Shown here: positions 21,538-33,100 of the stretch, in pieces | Position numbering within the stretch: the first letter of the stretch is position 1 | Layout of the letters: each line of letters opens with the position of its first letter | Source: Nectonema munidae | Lineage: Eukaryota; Nematomorpha; Nectonematoida; Nectonematidae | Direction: 5' to 3' | NCBI GenBank assembly: GCA_030549495.1 | Contig: JAUIRK010000673.1 | Location: 372,001-436,000, forward strand | Length of the DNA stretch: 64,000 nt | Position numbers and translations under genes: made by a program | Notes under the pieces: generated by a model | The model's database searches: none | Seen by the model: only the letters and a program-made list of their open reading frames with translations | Told to the model about the DNA's origin: nothing

Positions 21538-22702
21538 GTTTTTTTCTCTGTTTTAAATCTTTGTTTTTATGTTTCGATTTGGGCATTTTGAGGCTCCCCA
21601 AATTCTGTGTAAAGTGTGGAAGTTCGATTGAATTCAAATCATATTTTTGCTAATTTGCCTTAGCAAATCGTCCGTAAAACACTTCCCCGCACGATATTTA
21701 GCAGCAAGCACATTTTGCCATATCAACAGAAGGATCAAAGAATAAAAATCATACACAAGGGTAAGCTAAAAACTAAAAATCAAGCAAATATTGAAAGCAA
21801 TACGATTTTCATTTCGATCAAAGCTGACAGTGCTCAGTATGTGCTTTTCTTTTCTTTAGCTTCCATTTCTGCACTTAGAAGGTCTTTTTACGTCCTCTTC
21901 TCAGCAGCTACTTTTAATAACAAAATATCTAAGCAAAATTTCAACATTGATTCATAGATTTAAAAAATTCAAAGGTATCTTTTTTCTAGATATAATTCAA
22001 TAAGTATCCCATGAAAAATTGTGTGTAACAAGGTTTTTCGTATTAGAAGAAAAGGAAAATTTATTTGCTACAACAAAAAATAAATGTGTAGATAGCATTA
22101 GCATTGTACGAAGACTAACGGGCCGCTTGCTAGCATAACCGATCAAATCTATTGCAAAATATAGCCAGCATAAAATTTAGATAAAAAATGCTAATTTAAA
22201 TTTAATAAAAGTACAATAGCATACAAATAGGAATTTGTGGTGGCTGTATGTATATATGTCTTCCAAAACTTGTAGAGGTTGAAGACGGGAGACAACCCCG
22301 CATATTTTCAGTCACTCTTGCGAACCCACAAACTATGAAGACACCCAATCATCATCATCATCTATTTTGCCTTCTAGGCCTGGTTATTGTCCCCAAAGAG
22401 TCGGGGTCAACCAGTTTCCTGCAACAACTACGCCATTTCATTCTTTCTTTAGCATCACCTCGTACAAGCTTTCTTTTTTCCATATCGTGGTTCATTCCAT
22501 GCTTTCTTTGGTCATCATCTTTCTACTTGGTGAATTTGCAATAACCTCCAGAACCCAATAACCTGTCATAATTTTATTCACTATAATCAATTACATATTA
22601 CACGTTTTAGGATAAAATTTGTTCCATTTATGATTTGGTATAATAACAAAGGGGAGGCAGCTCAGATTGTTATTGGGGCATCAAGCGAGGATACATCTCA
22701 AC
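21538..22702. other. Intergenic; possible LINE-tail fragment at 22340-22560
   Basis: No gene is recognised. The segment 22340-22560 starts with a short CAT microsatellite and then a GC-richer run including GGGGTCAACCAGTTTCCTGC. That layout resembles the 3' end of a minus-strand non-LTR retrotransposon with a GAT-type tail, but no protein fragment supports it. Confidence 0.3.
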
Positions 22703-23048
22703 TAGTGATGGGACGATACCAAAATTAATAACGATTCCGATACGATTCCGATTCTACTTAATATACCTGTTCCCGATACGATTCCCGATACGATTCCCGA
22801 TACAATTCCGATTCTAAAATATTACAACTTGAAATAACTTTTTAATATTATTTTGAACTTCAATGAATTTCTATCACTTTTTGCGAATAAATATCCTCAA
22901 TATGAAAGCAAAATTATATAAATAATCCACTTTTGAAAATTTTGAGTATACATTTTGAAAATTAAAAAAAAAATTGAGCAGTGAGAAGCATATTCAGCTT
23001 ATAATGATAGAATAAAATTTTATTAATATTACATAGAGATATTTTGAA

Positions 23049-24118
23049 TCAATCGTAATTAAATTGGAGCTTTCGTAAATTATAGTGCAAAAACATAAGC
23101 ATTTCTCCTGTTTTTGCTTCTAAGCGATTTCTTTTAGGAGAATAAATATTTCCTCCAATACTAAAAACTCTTTCACTTTCAACTGAAGAAGGCGGAGCAC
23201 ATAAATACTTTTTGAAAAAAACGCCAATATTGGAAGGTCTTCTTTGTTAGCTTTCCACCATTCAAACGGACTTGAGTTTTTTTCTATTAATTTATATTTT
23301 AAATATTTCGTTATTTCAGTCTCTAGTTTTCGAGTTGTTATATATAAAATTGATGACTTCTTTTTCTTGTTTTCTTTCTCATTTTGAATTTTTCTTTTTT
23401 TAATCTCAGTAAAATATTTTTCAAAACTGAAATTGAATTCAACGCTTCGCTCATTATCACTTTTATCTGAATCTGAATCTGAAAATTGAGCATCATCTGA
23501 AATTTCCTTATAAGTTTCATGACTTGGCAGTTCATTTGAAAGCCACAAAGAAATTGCTTTATCTGCAATTAACCCATCGTACTCTTCCTCAATAAACTTA
23601 TTTTTGAAACGTGGATCAAGAAAAGTTGCAAGAATCAAATTTTTATTATTAATATAAACATTTAGTCTAACTTCAACCGATGCTTTCCACGCTGATAAAG
23701 TAGTTCCCAGTCCTGAAAATAATCCACTTGATTCTGCAACTTCAAAAAAGTGTTTAATGACTTTAATATTTGGTATTATCAATGCAGCTGTTGCATTCTG
23801 CGTGCTCATAAAATTAGAACAATTATTAAAATTTTTAAAAGTTTCTCCATTACTTTTCATTGATTATTTTCTAGGCAAGTTGGTTTTGATTCCTCACTAC
23901 AATATGCAATAAGAACAGTTTTTTGTTCGAATATTCTTTTCATCATTTGAAACTGACTATTCCATCGAGTCTGTATATCTTGATAAATCTATGATCAGGA
24001 GCTTTGAATTGTTTTTGATATTCTTTGTATTTGGCAAATGCCGAAGGCGAATGATGAAAATGACTGACAATTTGTTTGCAAACAGCAATAATGTCTTTTA
24101 CATAACGTTCCTTCGGAC
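23049..24118 (-). pseudogene. hAT transposase, C-terminal piece (ZBED4-like)
   Basis: This is the third segment of the nested hAT transposase. From its start it reads RYVKDIIAVCKQIVSHFHHS, then a frame change near 23990 into IQTRWNSQFQMMKRIFEQ, then ILATFLDPRFKNKF at about 23640, an acidic linker, and SPFEWWKANKEDLPILAFFS near 23240. After another frame change near 23210 comes the hATC motif CAPPSSVESERVFSIGGNIY, followed by SPKRNRLEAKTGEMLMFLHY and a TGA at 23049-23051. Such proteins bind their terminal repeats and cut and join DNA; ZBED4-type host proteins are domesticated relatives. At least three frame disruptions show it is dead. The C-terminal DDE glutamate block is within the FEWW region typical of the family. 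Confidence 0.85.
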
Positions 24119-24482
24119 TACGGACATATGGCATTTTACTCCAGGCTTTCAGTTAACAAGAAATAATGAAAAAAATTTTCATTATGCAAAAATTTTTACC
24201 AGCACGTAAATTTTTATTGGAAAATAACCCATATTGAGTCACCGTTGTTTTGTTCATATGTTTTGCAACTTTTTCGCAAGAATGAATATAAGATGAATAC
24301 GACCAAAATTTCTAAAATATTTTCTAGATGGCGTTAAATTTTTTTTGGTCACTTATAAAAAATATTTTATATAGAATATTTCCTTATATTTTGGAAAAGA
24401 TTTTCAATTTCCATAATTTAACAATTTGAATTAATTAGAAAATACAGGAAAATAGCAAAGTTTATTGAAGCAGCATAAAAAG

Positions 24483-26979
24483 TTACGATGAGCAGTGGGA
24501 GCAGGCAATATGTGAATGTGTTTTGCAGATATAACGAGAACATCTTTTACATTTTCTCGTCGTTCTCACTTTTTTAGGAAGACAGACATAACAAAATCCT
24601 CTGTATGAACTTGAGAGGTGATCTTCTTGGGATGAAAACCCATAAAAGTTTAGAAGAGACTTTACTTTCAAATTAATTTGCGGGGTTGAGGCTCTTATCA
24701 TCATTGATTCAGTAGCCAAGCACAAAGCTAGTTTTTTTAAAAATGTTTTTCTACCGTGATTCATATTAGAAGGGCAGTTTTCGGAGGAATTGAACCTGGA
24801 GATAATATATGTGTTCAAGCACGAAATATCGAGATAATTCGAAAAAACAGCTACTGTCCATCTTCTACACGGTTTATATGTTCTAAATTGTCGAACCATT
24901 CGATTTGCAACATCCACACCACTTTTGTTTTTGTTGTATTCCAACAATGTCTCGGGTTTTCCACGCACAGAAGTAATTTCAACTTTGTTTCTATGCTGAG
25001 AAGAAAAGACATAGACAACTTTGAAATTTTTCTTGGAATGTTTTCGAGGAATGTAGGCAGAAAGTGAAGCTTCTTTACAATAAATTTATCGAGATTCACA
25101 TTCTTGAAGTTTCAAACTTTTCAAATAAGGTGGTTTTAATATATTAGGAATAAACTTTCTTATAGATATTGCTGTACCACAAACAGTGTAGTTTCTTTCA
25201 AGTGCCCATTTGACTATATTATATGAGGTAAAAAACCTGTCACAAAAAATACCAGAGCCTTTAGGGAGATTAGCATCGCTAATTAACCTCTTCATAATTG
25301 AAAATGTTGAAAAGTATTCTTTGTCAGGAAGCCCGGAAACATACATCTCAGGTTTTAAACAATAAAAACTTTGAGAATCGTTAAGATGATAAAATTTAAA
25401 GCCATAATGTCCAGGCTTTTTTGGATCGTAGATCCTAATATTAGATCTACCTCTAAAACTCACCAACTGCTCATCCACTGTAACATTAGCATTGGGAGTC
25501 CAATATTCAGAAAATATCTTATAAAAATGGCTATGTATATATCTAATAGCTCAAATTTTATCATTGGGGTCTCTAGATCTCTTGTCGTCGAAACAGAGAA
25601 AAACATGAATCAGTGTGAACATGTCCCTCCCAAGAGATGCTTTCAAAAAAGGAATTCCGTAACTGTCATTGAACAAATCAGTTACTTTTATTCTCTGATC
25701 CATATTCTGACCCAAGTAAATCAAGCAAGAAAAGTAGGTGAGTATATGGTGAACCTCGAAGCATTCAAAACAATATTTCAAGTAAGCATACTTGGGCCTC
25801 TCTTTTCTATAAAAAATAACAAAAACAAAATCATGGAATATACTTATCTCCTATCCCTAAAACCCATGTAATTCAACGATTTCAGATTTTATAATTTTTT
25901 AAAAGGGTTGGGACTACTTTTCAGTACAGACAGGCAATGATAAACGAAAAAAATTTTGAAATGAAAAAAAAACTTTTTACTATAAACTGAACATAAAATA
26001 TTCCAAAAAGACAAAGTTTAGAACTATGAAATAACGAACAAAATATCCTCAAAAAACTATGAATCTCGAGTCATAAAAATATTTATATAACAGATACGGA
26101 AATAGTTTATATAACTAAACTTGAAAAAAAAATTTAAAAAAGAAGTGTAGATAGTGCTTTCTCAAATGATAAGAGAAAATACAAAATTAGAATTCAAGTT
26201 AACTTTGCCTGACTTCATTTCAAAATTTAAAATCAAAGTATGTACAAGTGATTTATCTATCAAAAACTTCTAAACCTATGGTTTTCAACCGGTGGTCTAT
26301 AGACCACAATGAGTCCATCAACAATTTTTGAGGGTTTCCAAGAGCATTTTAATTTTTCATGTTTTTATTCTGAAATTAGAATATGTCCTTCTGAGATACA
26401 TGCCTAACCTCTAACCCTAGCATTTTTGGCTCAACCTGTCATGTTATAGGGGTCCATGGGTAAAAAAATAGTTTAAAATAGACATAAGGCTGGGAACCAG
26501 TGCTCTAAACGTTTGTTTATTTGCATATAAATTGAGAAAAATGAAAACTTACTCGTAATTAAGTTGCATCTTCAGCTTTGTTTTGCTGAATATATAAGAT
26601 ATAATTTCCTGGGTAAAGAAAAAATTAAAAATTTTCATCAAATCCTTTTCACCTGAAGCACGACCCTTAGGTCCAGGGGGTAAAGATGCAACATCTCGAA
26701 TGTTTTCAGAGCATGATCTTCCTCTTGAGTCTGTGAAAGTTTCCCAACTGTAATCAATGTTATCAGAAGAAATCAAATTATCATCGATTTCCTGATCACT
26801 ATATGAAAGGCTGGAATCAGATTCGACTGAAAAAGTATCACCCGAGTCTTCAAGAAAGTGGATGAGCTATGATCTGAGTTCATTATAAAACGAGTTTTAT
26901 GAAGCCATAAACAAAAATAATCGATCTCGCATATATAATAATGGAATCCATGAACACAAGCTAGATTCAAAATCATCAA
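24483..26979 (-). pseudogene. piggyBac transposase, decayed
   Basis: Minus-strand fragments cover the whole family order. The N-terminal acidic part (26979-26549, WETFTDSRGRSCSENIRDVA) is followed by the catalytic core. ASLGRDMFTLIHVFLCFDDK lies near 25630. MDEQLVSFRGRSNIRIYDPK begins at 25478, IFCDRFFTSYNIVKWALERN lies near 25230, and NKNKSGVDVANRMVRQFRTY near 24920; these three contain the DDE/D acidic positions. The C-terminal cysteine-rich domain, GFCYVCLPKKVRTTRKCKRC then SRYICKTH, ends about 24490. It shows several frame changes and is split by a MITE at 26276-26502. The cysteine-rich end binds the terminal repeats in active piggyBacs. The element's own TTAA borders were not found. It inserted into or with the segment that split the hAT gene. 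Confidence 0.88.
26276..26502. mobile_element. hAT MITE, 227 bp, near-perfect TSD
   Basis: The termini CTATGGTTTTCAACCGG and CTGGGAACCAGTG are imperfect inverted repeats. The flanks are TTCTAAAC (26268-26275) and CTCTAAAC (26503-26510), 7 of 8 matching. It is non-coding. It interrupts the piggyBac gene and is thus the innermost and among the youngest layers of the nest. Confidence 0.8.
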
Positions 26980-27776
26980 ATTTCAAGGACGAACGGACTG
27001 TATCCTATTGAATCGGTATTATATAAGCACATTATTATATACGCATTGCACATCATCAATCGGATCAATTCTTTTATTACAGAAAAATATAAAGAAACAA
27101 CAAATTACATCACACAAGTTGGTTTTCAAACTGTATTACTTCAGCTATATTATATTTATGAGCATTCTGTGGAGATTTTATAGCATACAAGCGTTACTAT
27201 ATTCTTACCATAGACAACATTTGTTTGATGCATTTCGTGCATATAACGAAATGATTTATTTTGTTTACAGCCAAAACTATACTAGTGTATTTACCATAAC
27301 GTTTATGTGTTTCATGTTTTTCATATTTCCTTTTTGGTACAGTGAATAACCTTTATAACCCCGAAATCGCACATAACGCGTTATGCATTTAGCTTCCATC
27401 TACGTATACATACTACCATTATAAGCTTCACATATTTAGCTTCTAAGCACCACTTTTTCGATTATGATAAACCGTTTGAAAGAAAACATGAATTTCTTTC
27501 AACAATCGATTCACAAATTATAGCTTATCAATTTTTCAGTGTTAATTATTATAGATCTTTTCTATATAGCCAACTGAAAAAGAAAAAACATCAAAAACAC
27601 CGAGTTTATGCAAATTTCTATGTTAAAAACGATATCGCGGATCAGCTACAACGCCAGTGCTCACTATGAGCCCAAATTATTGCGTTGCATTCGTTTCTCA
27701 CTGTATTTTAGTTTGCATGCATACATGGAGTAAAATGCCATATGTCCGTGAACTAAGCTATAACAAAATTGTCCGT

Positions 27777-27882
27777 AGACGGAAGGATAATTCAATACTA
27801 ATTGCAAAGTGTGTATAAAACATGGTAATGATTCTAAACTAGTTGTGGAAATACCTAAAGACATATTCGCTGCATTATCTCG
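27777..27882 (-). pseudogene. hAT transposase, middle piece
   Basis: This short second segment of the nested hAT transposase reads RDNAANMSLGISTTSLESLP then CFIHTLQLVLNYPSV. The RDNAANM block holds the second catalytic aspartate region (usually T/SDNAANM), and CFIHTLQLV is the conserved C-x-H-x-L segment that follows it. Its left border is the 3.66-kb insertion and its right border the MULE; the 9-bp MULE duplication ATTATCTCG repeats the RDN(A) codons on both sides. Confidence 0.88.
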
Positions 27883-30113
27883 GGTTTGCGGACAAAAGAG
27901 GCACAAAATTTTAATAAGATTAACTACATCATACCTCGTTGCAGCAAATGCACAATAAAATATATAATGATGAAGAAGCACAAGACACTCGTGATTGCAA
28001 ACAGATGTATTTCATGTATAACTTTTCAAGTCAATATAGTTGGTATACTAAATGATAAGAGTTAAAATACTAACTCAAAATTACTTACTTCATGAAAGCT
28101 TATCGTCAAGTTTTCGAACCAGTTTCTTTATTTAAAAATAATATGAGAAAAGTGAAATTAAAATGAAAAAACTTTAAAATTATTTTATTGATTGGACAAA
28201 ATGAAATCAATTGTAAATCTATAACTACAATCATTCAACTTTTCAAAGTTAATATCTTCTTCATTATTTCCCATAACTTCAATTTTTGACTTTGAAATAT
28301 AAAATTCAACTTGTAAAAAGTTTAAAATATTTGAAGATTGATGAAAATCTTCATATATTTTTTCTAGTGCTTTTTTATTGTGATTGAAATGTTTTTCGGA
28401 ATATTTTCTGTAACGTCTTTCTTCTATGAAGTTCATGTCTTTTTGGAATTTTAGCTCCTCTTTACGAAAAAATTCTATAACTTCCCAAACTGAAGGTTGT
28501 TCCAAGGGGAGAGAACTTCTCAATCTAAGATATTCAACATAATTTTGAAAATCCTTGTAAATATATGAAAGTATACCCGTTATGCCAACCTTCACAATGA
28601 TTGTTGGTCCTGTTCTCCCTTTTATATACATTCCAATAAGATGGTGAATATATTCTAAACCAAGTATTTTCAAAGTAGTCATAAAATTTTCCTAAAGAAA
28701 ACACTTCTTTTGTTGTCTGCTTTAGTCTTTGGTAAACTATGTTAACCTAGAAAAATACATTAGGATTTTCAACTTGAATTAATATGATTCTTTACCTTAT
28801 TTATTGGAAGAAATGCAATTCCCATTAACAACTTTATAGTGTATCTGAAGCTTTTATTATTTTCATACAATGATTTAAATCCTAGGTGGACAATGTTTTT
28901 ATAAATTGCTTGTGTGAAATGAAAATAACAACCTCTGTAGGTTGAAAAAGAGTACACCTAAAAAATAATTTTCTAATATATTTAAATAAAAAAAATAAAA
29001 TTACTTTTTTGGAGGCATTGATGATTGCCTTTTCAAAATCTCCATTAATATATTTCAAATTATTAATGCCTTCATTTTTCAATGTTTCAAAAACTTCGCT
29101 ACAAAGTTTCACACATTTATAAATATTTCAATTATAATTTTTAACTTACATGTATGACTTTTCTAGTTTATCAGGTAACAGACTATAGAGGACAGGAATA
29201 AAAACATTCTTATGTATGATATGAACTGTAAAGATTTGAGCAAATATCTTAGGACATTTTTTGAAAGTCCCGTCTATAAAAACTTCATCAATGTTAGCGT
29301 TTCCCAAACAATATCTAAAAACGATAAAAATTGTTGTACCTTACTTCAAAACAGGTCCCGCGAAAATTAGTATTCTTTTTTGACCAGTTGTCTCATCTTT
29401 TTTCAAAAAATTCTCTCGATTTAATAACTTATAATCAGAAGGAATTTCAAAACTAATAATTCTTGGAGGGTTAGTTCTCTTTCTCTTTTTTCTGATAAAT
29501 CTTTTCATTGTCTCCGGTTTTGGAAAGGCATCCCTTTGCATCTGATCAATATCACTTATATAGTCACTTTAAAATAAAGAAGACAAACTGTAGTATCAAT
29601 GTTGATTTGTTTAAATTTACCTATAGATTTTACAAGTAGGTGTGAAGGTGCTACTGTTGACAACACTCTTAAGCCTTTTCAAGCTTAACTTCTTTACTGA
29701 TGTTGAAATATCATGATTATGTGGCTTTTTTGCAACTAAAATTTCGAACAAACCATTCACACTTTTTTTGAATATTAAAACTCCTATAAAAAGTAATTAA
29801 AATATGCTGTCGAAGTTTGAAAAGCTTAAGTTTAACCTTTGCAGCTGCGACTTCTATGTACGCTACATATGAATCTTTTGCACTTTTTTGCTAGTGAAAA
29901 AAAAATTTTTAAAACTGTCAATGTAATCTATCCTAACTAAGCAAAACTTCCTGCCTAAGAAAGAAATGTAGTTTATATTAAGGATTATCTGGCATATGTT
30001 TCTTATTTGCCTAGGGCTTCATCATTATTGCATGTTTTCATTGTGCATTTGCTGCAACGAGGTATGATGTAGTTAATCCGATTGAAATTTTGTGCCTCTT
30101 TTGTCCGCCAACG
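27883..30113 (-). mobile_element. MULE (FLYWCH/Phantom-type) with ~95-bp TIRs and 9-bp TSD
   Basis: The ends share a long inverted repeat of about 95 bp (27883-27978 against 30018-30113). GCGGACAAAAGAGGCACAAA, CATCATACCTCGTTGCAGCA and AATGCACAAT are identical in both arms. The flanks are perfect 9-bp duplications ATTATCTCG (27874-27882 and 30114-30122), the target length typical of Mutator-like elements. At 2231 bp with a spliced transposase gene inside, it is a complete element by structure. It lies in the second-aspartate block of the host hAT transposase gene. Confidence 0.95.
28185..29915 (-). pseudogene. MULE transposase with FLYWCH-like N-terminus, spliced
   Basis: Read from the right, the order is a FLYWCH-like zinc-finger tail (RFICSVHRSRSCK at about 29870, VAKKPHNHDIS at about 29720) and a basic linker (MKRFIRKKRKRTNPPRI). 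The MULE catalytic domain follows: VFIDGTFKKCPKIFAQIF at about 29290 with the first aspartate, YINGDFEKAIINASKK at about 29030 with the second, and GCYFHFTQAIYKNIVHLGF at about 28930. NNHCEGWHN near 28600 probably carries the glutamate. Several short AT-rich introns with GT-AG borders are visible, for example 28743-28790, between FLPINK and VNIVYQRLK. The tail (EFFRKEELKFQKDMNFIEER) is in another frame than CEGWHN, so at least one frameshift exists near 28590. The family catalyses cut-and-paste transposition. It may be a recently dead copy. Confidence 0.85.
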
Positions 30114-30122
30114 ATTATCTCG

Positions 30123-30877
30123 CACTACAAGATGCATTTTATTGATGCTTATATTGAACTTATGCAGAGTGCTCAATATGTTTTCACATATATTAGTAGC
30201 AGAGTGTTTATCGTTAAATGGAGAAACTTGTAGAACGGAACTTTTGAGTTCATACTTTTCATTGATCCAGTGAGCAGTTAGGCTTATGAAAGAGGCATTA
30301 GAGACATCTGCTGTCCAACAATCACATGTCAGTGAGATAAAATGTGCAAAACTTATTTCAAGTTGTATTTTCTTTAAAAAATATTTTCTTTGATGATCTT
30401 TGTTGATGGCATCTCATAATTGGGACAAACAGTTTTCATCAATCTTTTGAATCCAATATCCTCAACAATGGAAAATGGCTGGAGGTCAGTTGCTATCATT
30501 TCTGCAATATGTTTGTGTATCTTTTCAGCTTTACTATCATTAATATTCCACATTTTTAACTGATCAAATGATGTTTGTAAAGTCAATTGCCTACTTGTTT
30601 TCTTTTCTTTTTTTGTTATTTCGGAAATGATAGTTGGAGTCAATGTTGTTTGTTTTCTATTTAGTTCTTTCTCTTCATCCTTTCTTTTAATTTTTTCCTT
30701 ACTATACACTTCGAAATGTTTTTTCTCCAAGTGCTTTAGCATGTTTGATATTGTGAGATATCCTTGTTTTCTTCCTCTTGATATTCTCATATCGCAAAGG
30801 TTACACTTGGCTTTTTTTGAATCTTCATTGTCTACATTAAAAAATGCCCATGCTAAACTTTTGTTAATATTTGTCAT
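30123..30877 (-). pseudogene. hAT transposase, N-terminal piece with BED zinc finger
   Basis: The start ATG is at 30877-30875. The first 60 residues form a BED-type zinc finger: SLAWAFFNVDNEDSKKAKCN, then CDMRISRGRKQGYLTISNML with C-x2-C, and H-x4-H in LKHLEKKHFEVY. A charged linker follows, and then the conserved hAT core IAEMIATDLQPFSIVEDIGF. Downstream in another frame come ISLTCDCWTADVSNASFISL (first catalytic aspartate in the CDCWT block), AHWINEKYELKSSVLQV and ISINKMHLVVRDN, where the MULE inserted. The BED finger normally recognises the element's own ends. With the other two pieces the coding length is about 640 residues, normal for the family. Confidence 0.9.
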
Positions 30878-30929
30878 ATTACATTTATAATCTAAAAAAA
30901 TCAATGTAATTTTATTCAATGTATTAATA

Positions 30930-32170
30930 TAGTGAAATCTCGTTGTGTCGAAATTCAAGGGAAACATAAAATACTTCGACACAAGAGAAGTTCGAGATAA
31001 ATGTTAGTGCTAAATTTAAATTTGCGTTTTTTTGAAATTTATGCTATGAACAGTTAGTTTTCTTTTGGTTTTGACCATTTTCATAAACTTCAATCAAAAA
31101 ATTAAAAACAGATACAAGTATAGTGAGAAACTTTTTTAATGTAACTAATCAAAAAAAATTGTTAAAAATTTATCAAAGTTTAAAATTAAGCAAATAGTAA
31201 AGTTTGCGTTTAGAAAACCTGTGATATGAATAAAAAGCTATGGTGCAGGTATGAATAATCTCCTTTTCAATGACAATAAATTATCCCTTGAAACTTCAAT
31301 TATTTATTTACAAAGAGTCTCTAGGTTTGTGGGTGTGCTGTGATGTCTGTCTATGTCAATGTGTAACTTTGAGTTGGTTGAAGAGCGGTGTTGAATGCCT
31401 TTTTTTTTAAAAACTTGAATGTAAACATTTAAGAATTAATTTGGAAGAAAAAGGTAATAATGAAATTCAAAGTTATAAACTAAAAGCATTATGCTTGATA
31501 AGATTTAAAATGGCAATCTTAAATTGCTTCGCAAATTTAGTAGTAAAAAGATGAGCAGAAAAACTTAGGTCCCATCACTTTAAATTTTGAACACCGAAAA
31601 TCAAAAATGCCGTAAAAATTTGCTTTACTATATAAAAATCTACCCGTGTGAATTTTAGAATAACAAATTTTGACAAATTAATTTCAAAACTTTTGAAAAT
31701 CTATTTTAGCTTTACTGGAAAAATAAAAGTGTAAATGTATAAAAGTGATGTACCTGTAGTAAAATTGAATTAAAAAAAAACTCAATCAAAAATTACAAAA
31801 GAGATAACTTCTTTGGAGTGAAGAAAATAGAGATAGAATTATGATATATAATAACAGATGTAACAAGTATGAGCTATAAAGTAGAGAAGGAGTAGCGAGA
31901 TAAATATATACAATGTACAAACAGTGATGTAATATGAAAAATGTATAAAAAATCTCTTACATTACTTCGACACATGCATAGCGAAAACATTGAACATAAA
32001 TATGATGAGAAGACATGTGTCTCGACTTAAGCGAATGTTCGACTTATCCAACTTCGAGTTAAGAAAAGATTCTACAATGTTATTAGTTCTTAAATGCGAT
32101 GGGGACCAGTATCATCTTCGATTTAAGCGAATGATCGACACATCCGACTTACACAATGCGATTTTACAAT
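30930..32170. mobile_element. Possible pogo/Tigger-like non-autonomous element
   Basis: AGTGAAATCTCGTTGTGTCG at 30931 and the inverted sequence at about 32140-32170 (TTGTAAAATCGCATTGTGTA on the other strand) form an imperfect inverted repeat. CGACTTAAGCGAATGTTCGA near 32020 and a similar GATTTAAGCGAATGATCGAC near 32120 are subterminal repeats. The AGTGAAATCTCGTTnnnnCGAA form resembles pogo/Tigger termini. No transposase frame is present. It lies in the 5' part of the hAT element. Confidence 0.4.
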
Positions 32171-32624
32171 TCGTTTTAATTTATTATTTAAGTAAAATTT
32201 ATTTGAACTAATGTATTTAAGTGAGTGGGTTGTGCGTTGGGCTTGTGTCCCGCACTAGACAAATTACTCATAGTTCGATACATGCGGTTTTAACATTTAA
32301 AATGTACATGAAAATTTTTTATATAAAATTATAACACAAAATTTACAAAAAAAGTAGCTTAAACATAATAATGCACAATTAACACAAAAAAATGTTAAAT
32401 TTTTTTATAATTAATAATTTTGTCGAATCAAGTGATTCTACACAATAAGTAGTAAAATCATTTATACAATAAAATCCTAAGTAAAGAAAATCAATGTAAC
32501 GTATTAACTTGGAATCGTTTTGGTATCGGAGCGAGTTGAAAAATTTCCACTCCGATTCCGATTTCCGATGCTAGACAAAATTTTCGATATTCCAATACGA
32601 TTCCGATTAATCGTCCCATCACTA

Positions 32625-33100
32625 ATCTCAACCGAGTTAGCAACAATTTAAATTCATATGAGCGCATTCGAGGTAGAATGGCATTCATGTATTTGAAAAC
32701 TAGTTATCTTTATCAAAAAATAAAATTTATTGCAAAATGTTGATTTATATTCATTTTTTGAAAGCTGCGGGTTGGTGAAATAAATTTTATACTGACATTT
32801 ATGCATATTTTAAATATAGAGCGGAATATCGCGTAACTTTTCAAATCAAAACACCTCAATCCACGCCTACGCTCCCTTGTGTTGAAAGAAAGAAAATGCT
32901 ATTTTTTTGGATTCGAGATGTTTTAATGCATGATATGGAAAATAGAATTATGAGTATAGATTTTATTTGAATATTGTTTAAAGGAAATTCTCGATGCTGA
33001 CCGTGATTCGAAATACCCATATGGTTTTGATTTATACTCAGAATATATAACAAGCATTAAATCATACCAAAGTTTTAATTTTCATTGCCTTACTTTTTAG
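32625..33100. other. Flank before the 33101 exon
   Basis: No gene was seen. It contains the right target duplication of the hAT (32625-32632) and ends in the splice acceptor TGCCTTACTTTTTAG at 33100. Confidence 0.4.

Larger units (their letters stand above)
24119..27776. mobile_element. Inserted segment bounded by TACGGACA inverted ends, carrying a piggyBac
   Basis: The hAT reading frame is interrupted between VLNYPSV and SPKERYVKD by this 3.66-kb segment. Its ends are inverted: TACGGACATATGGCATTTTA from 24119, with the same 24-base sequence (from ACGGACA) inverted at 27726-27749, and an outermost TGTCCGTA at 27770-27777. Between the two right-hand copies lie about 20 extra bases. No TTAA, the invariable piggyBac target, is found at these borders. 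The segment may therefore be a different transposon that captured or received the piggyBac at 24483-26979. Boundaries are good to a few bases only. Confidence 0.6.
22703..32624 (-). mobile_element. Nested hAT element (9.9 kb with insertions), 8-bp TSD
   Basis: The left end is TAGTGATGGGACGATACC and the right end ATCGTCCCATCACTA, a perfect 15-bp terminal inverted repeat. Both sit inside the duplication ATCTCAAC (22695-22702 and 32625-32632). Subterminal GATTCCGATACGATTCCGAT-type repeats occur at both ends. The transposase gene is on the minus strand in three pieces (30877-30123, 27882-27777, 24118-23049). The interruptions are a MULE (27883-30113) and a piggyBac-bearing segment (24119-27776). 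A pogo-like piece (about 30930-32170) lies in the 5' leader. The element itself, without insertions, would be about 2.8-4 kb, normal for a hAT. Confidence 0.93.

Noticed and set aside
27008-27349. 113-codon aromatic-rich frame
   Set aside because: It looks like a membrane protein, but it lies in AT-rich non-coding flank within the piggyBac-bearing segment, is dominated by Y, F and I codons, and has no splice or family support.
32221-32300. Second tRNA-like SINE (AGTTCGATACATG)
   Set aside because: A B-box-like string is present, but the A box is unconvincing and no second copy was seen.
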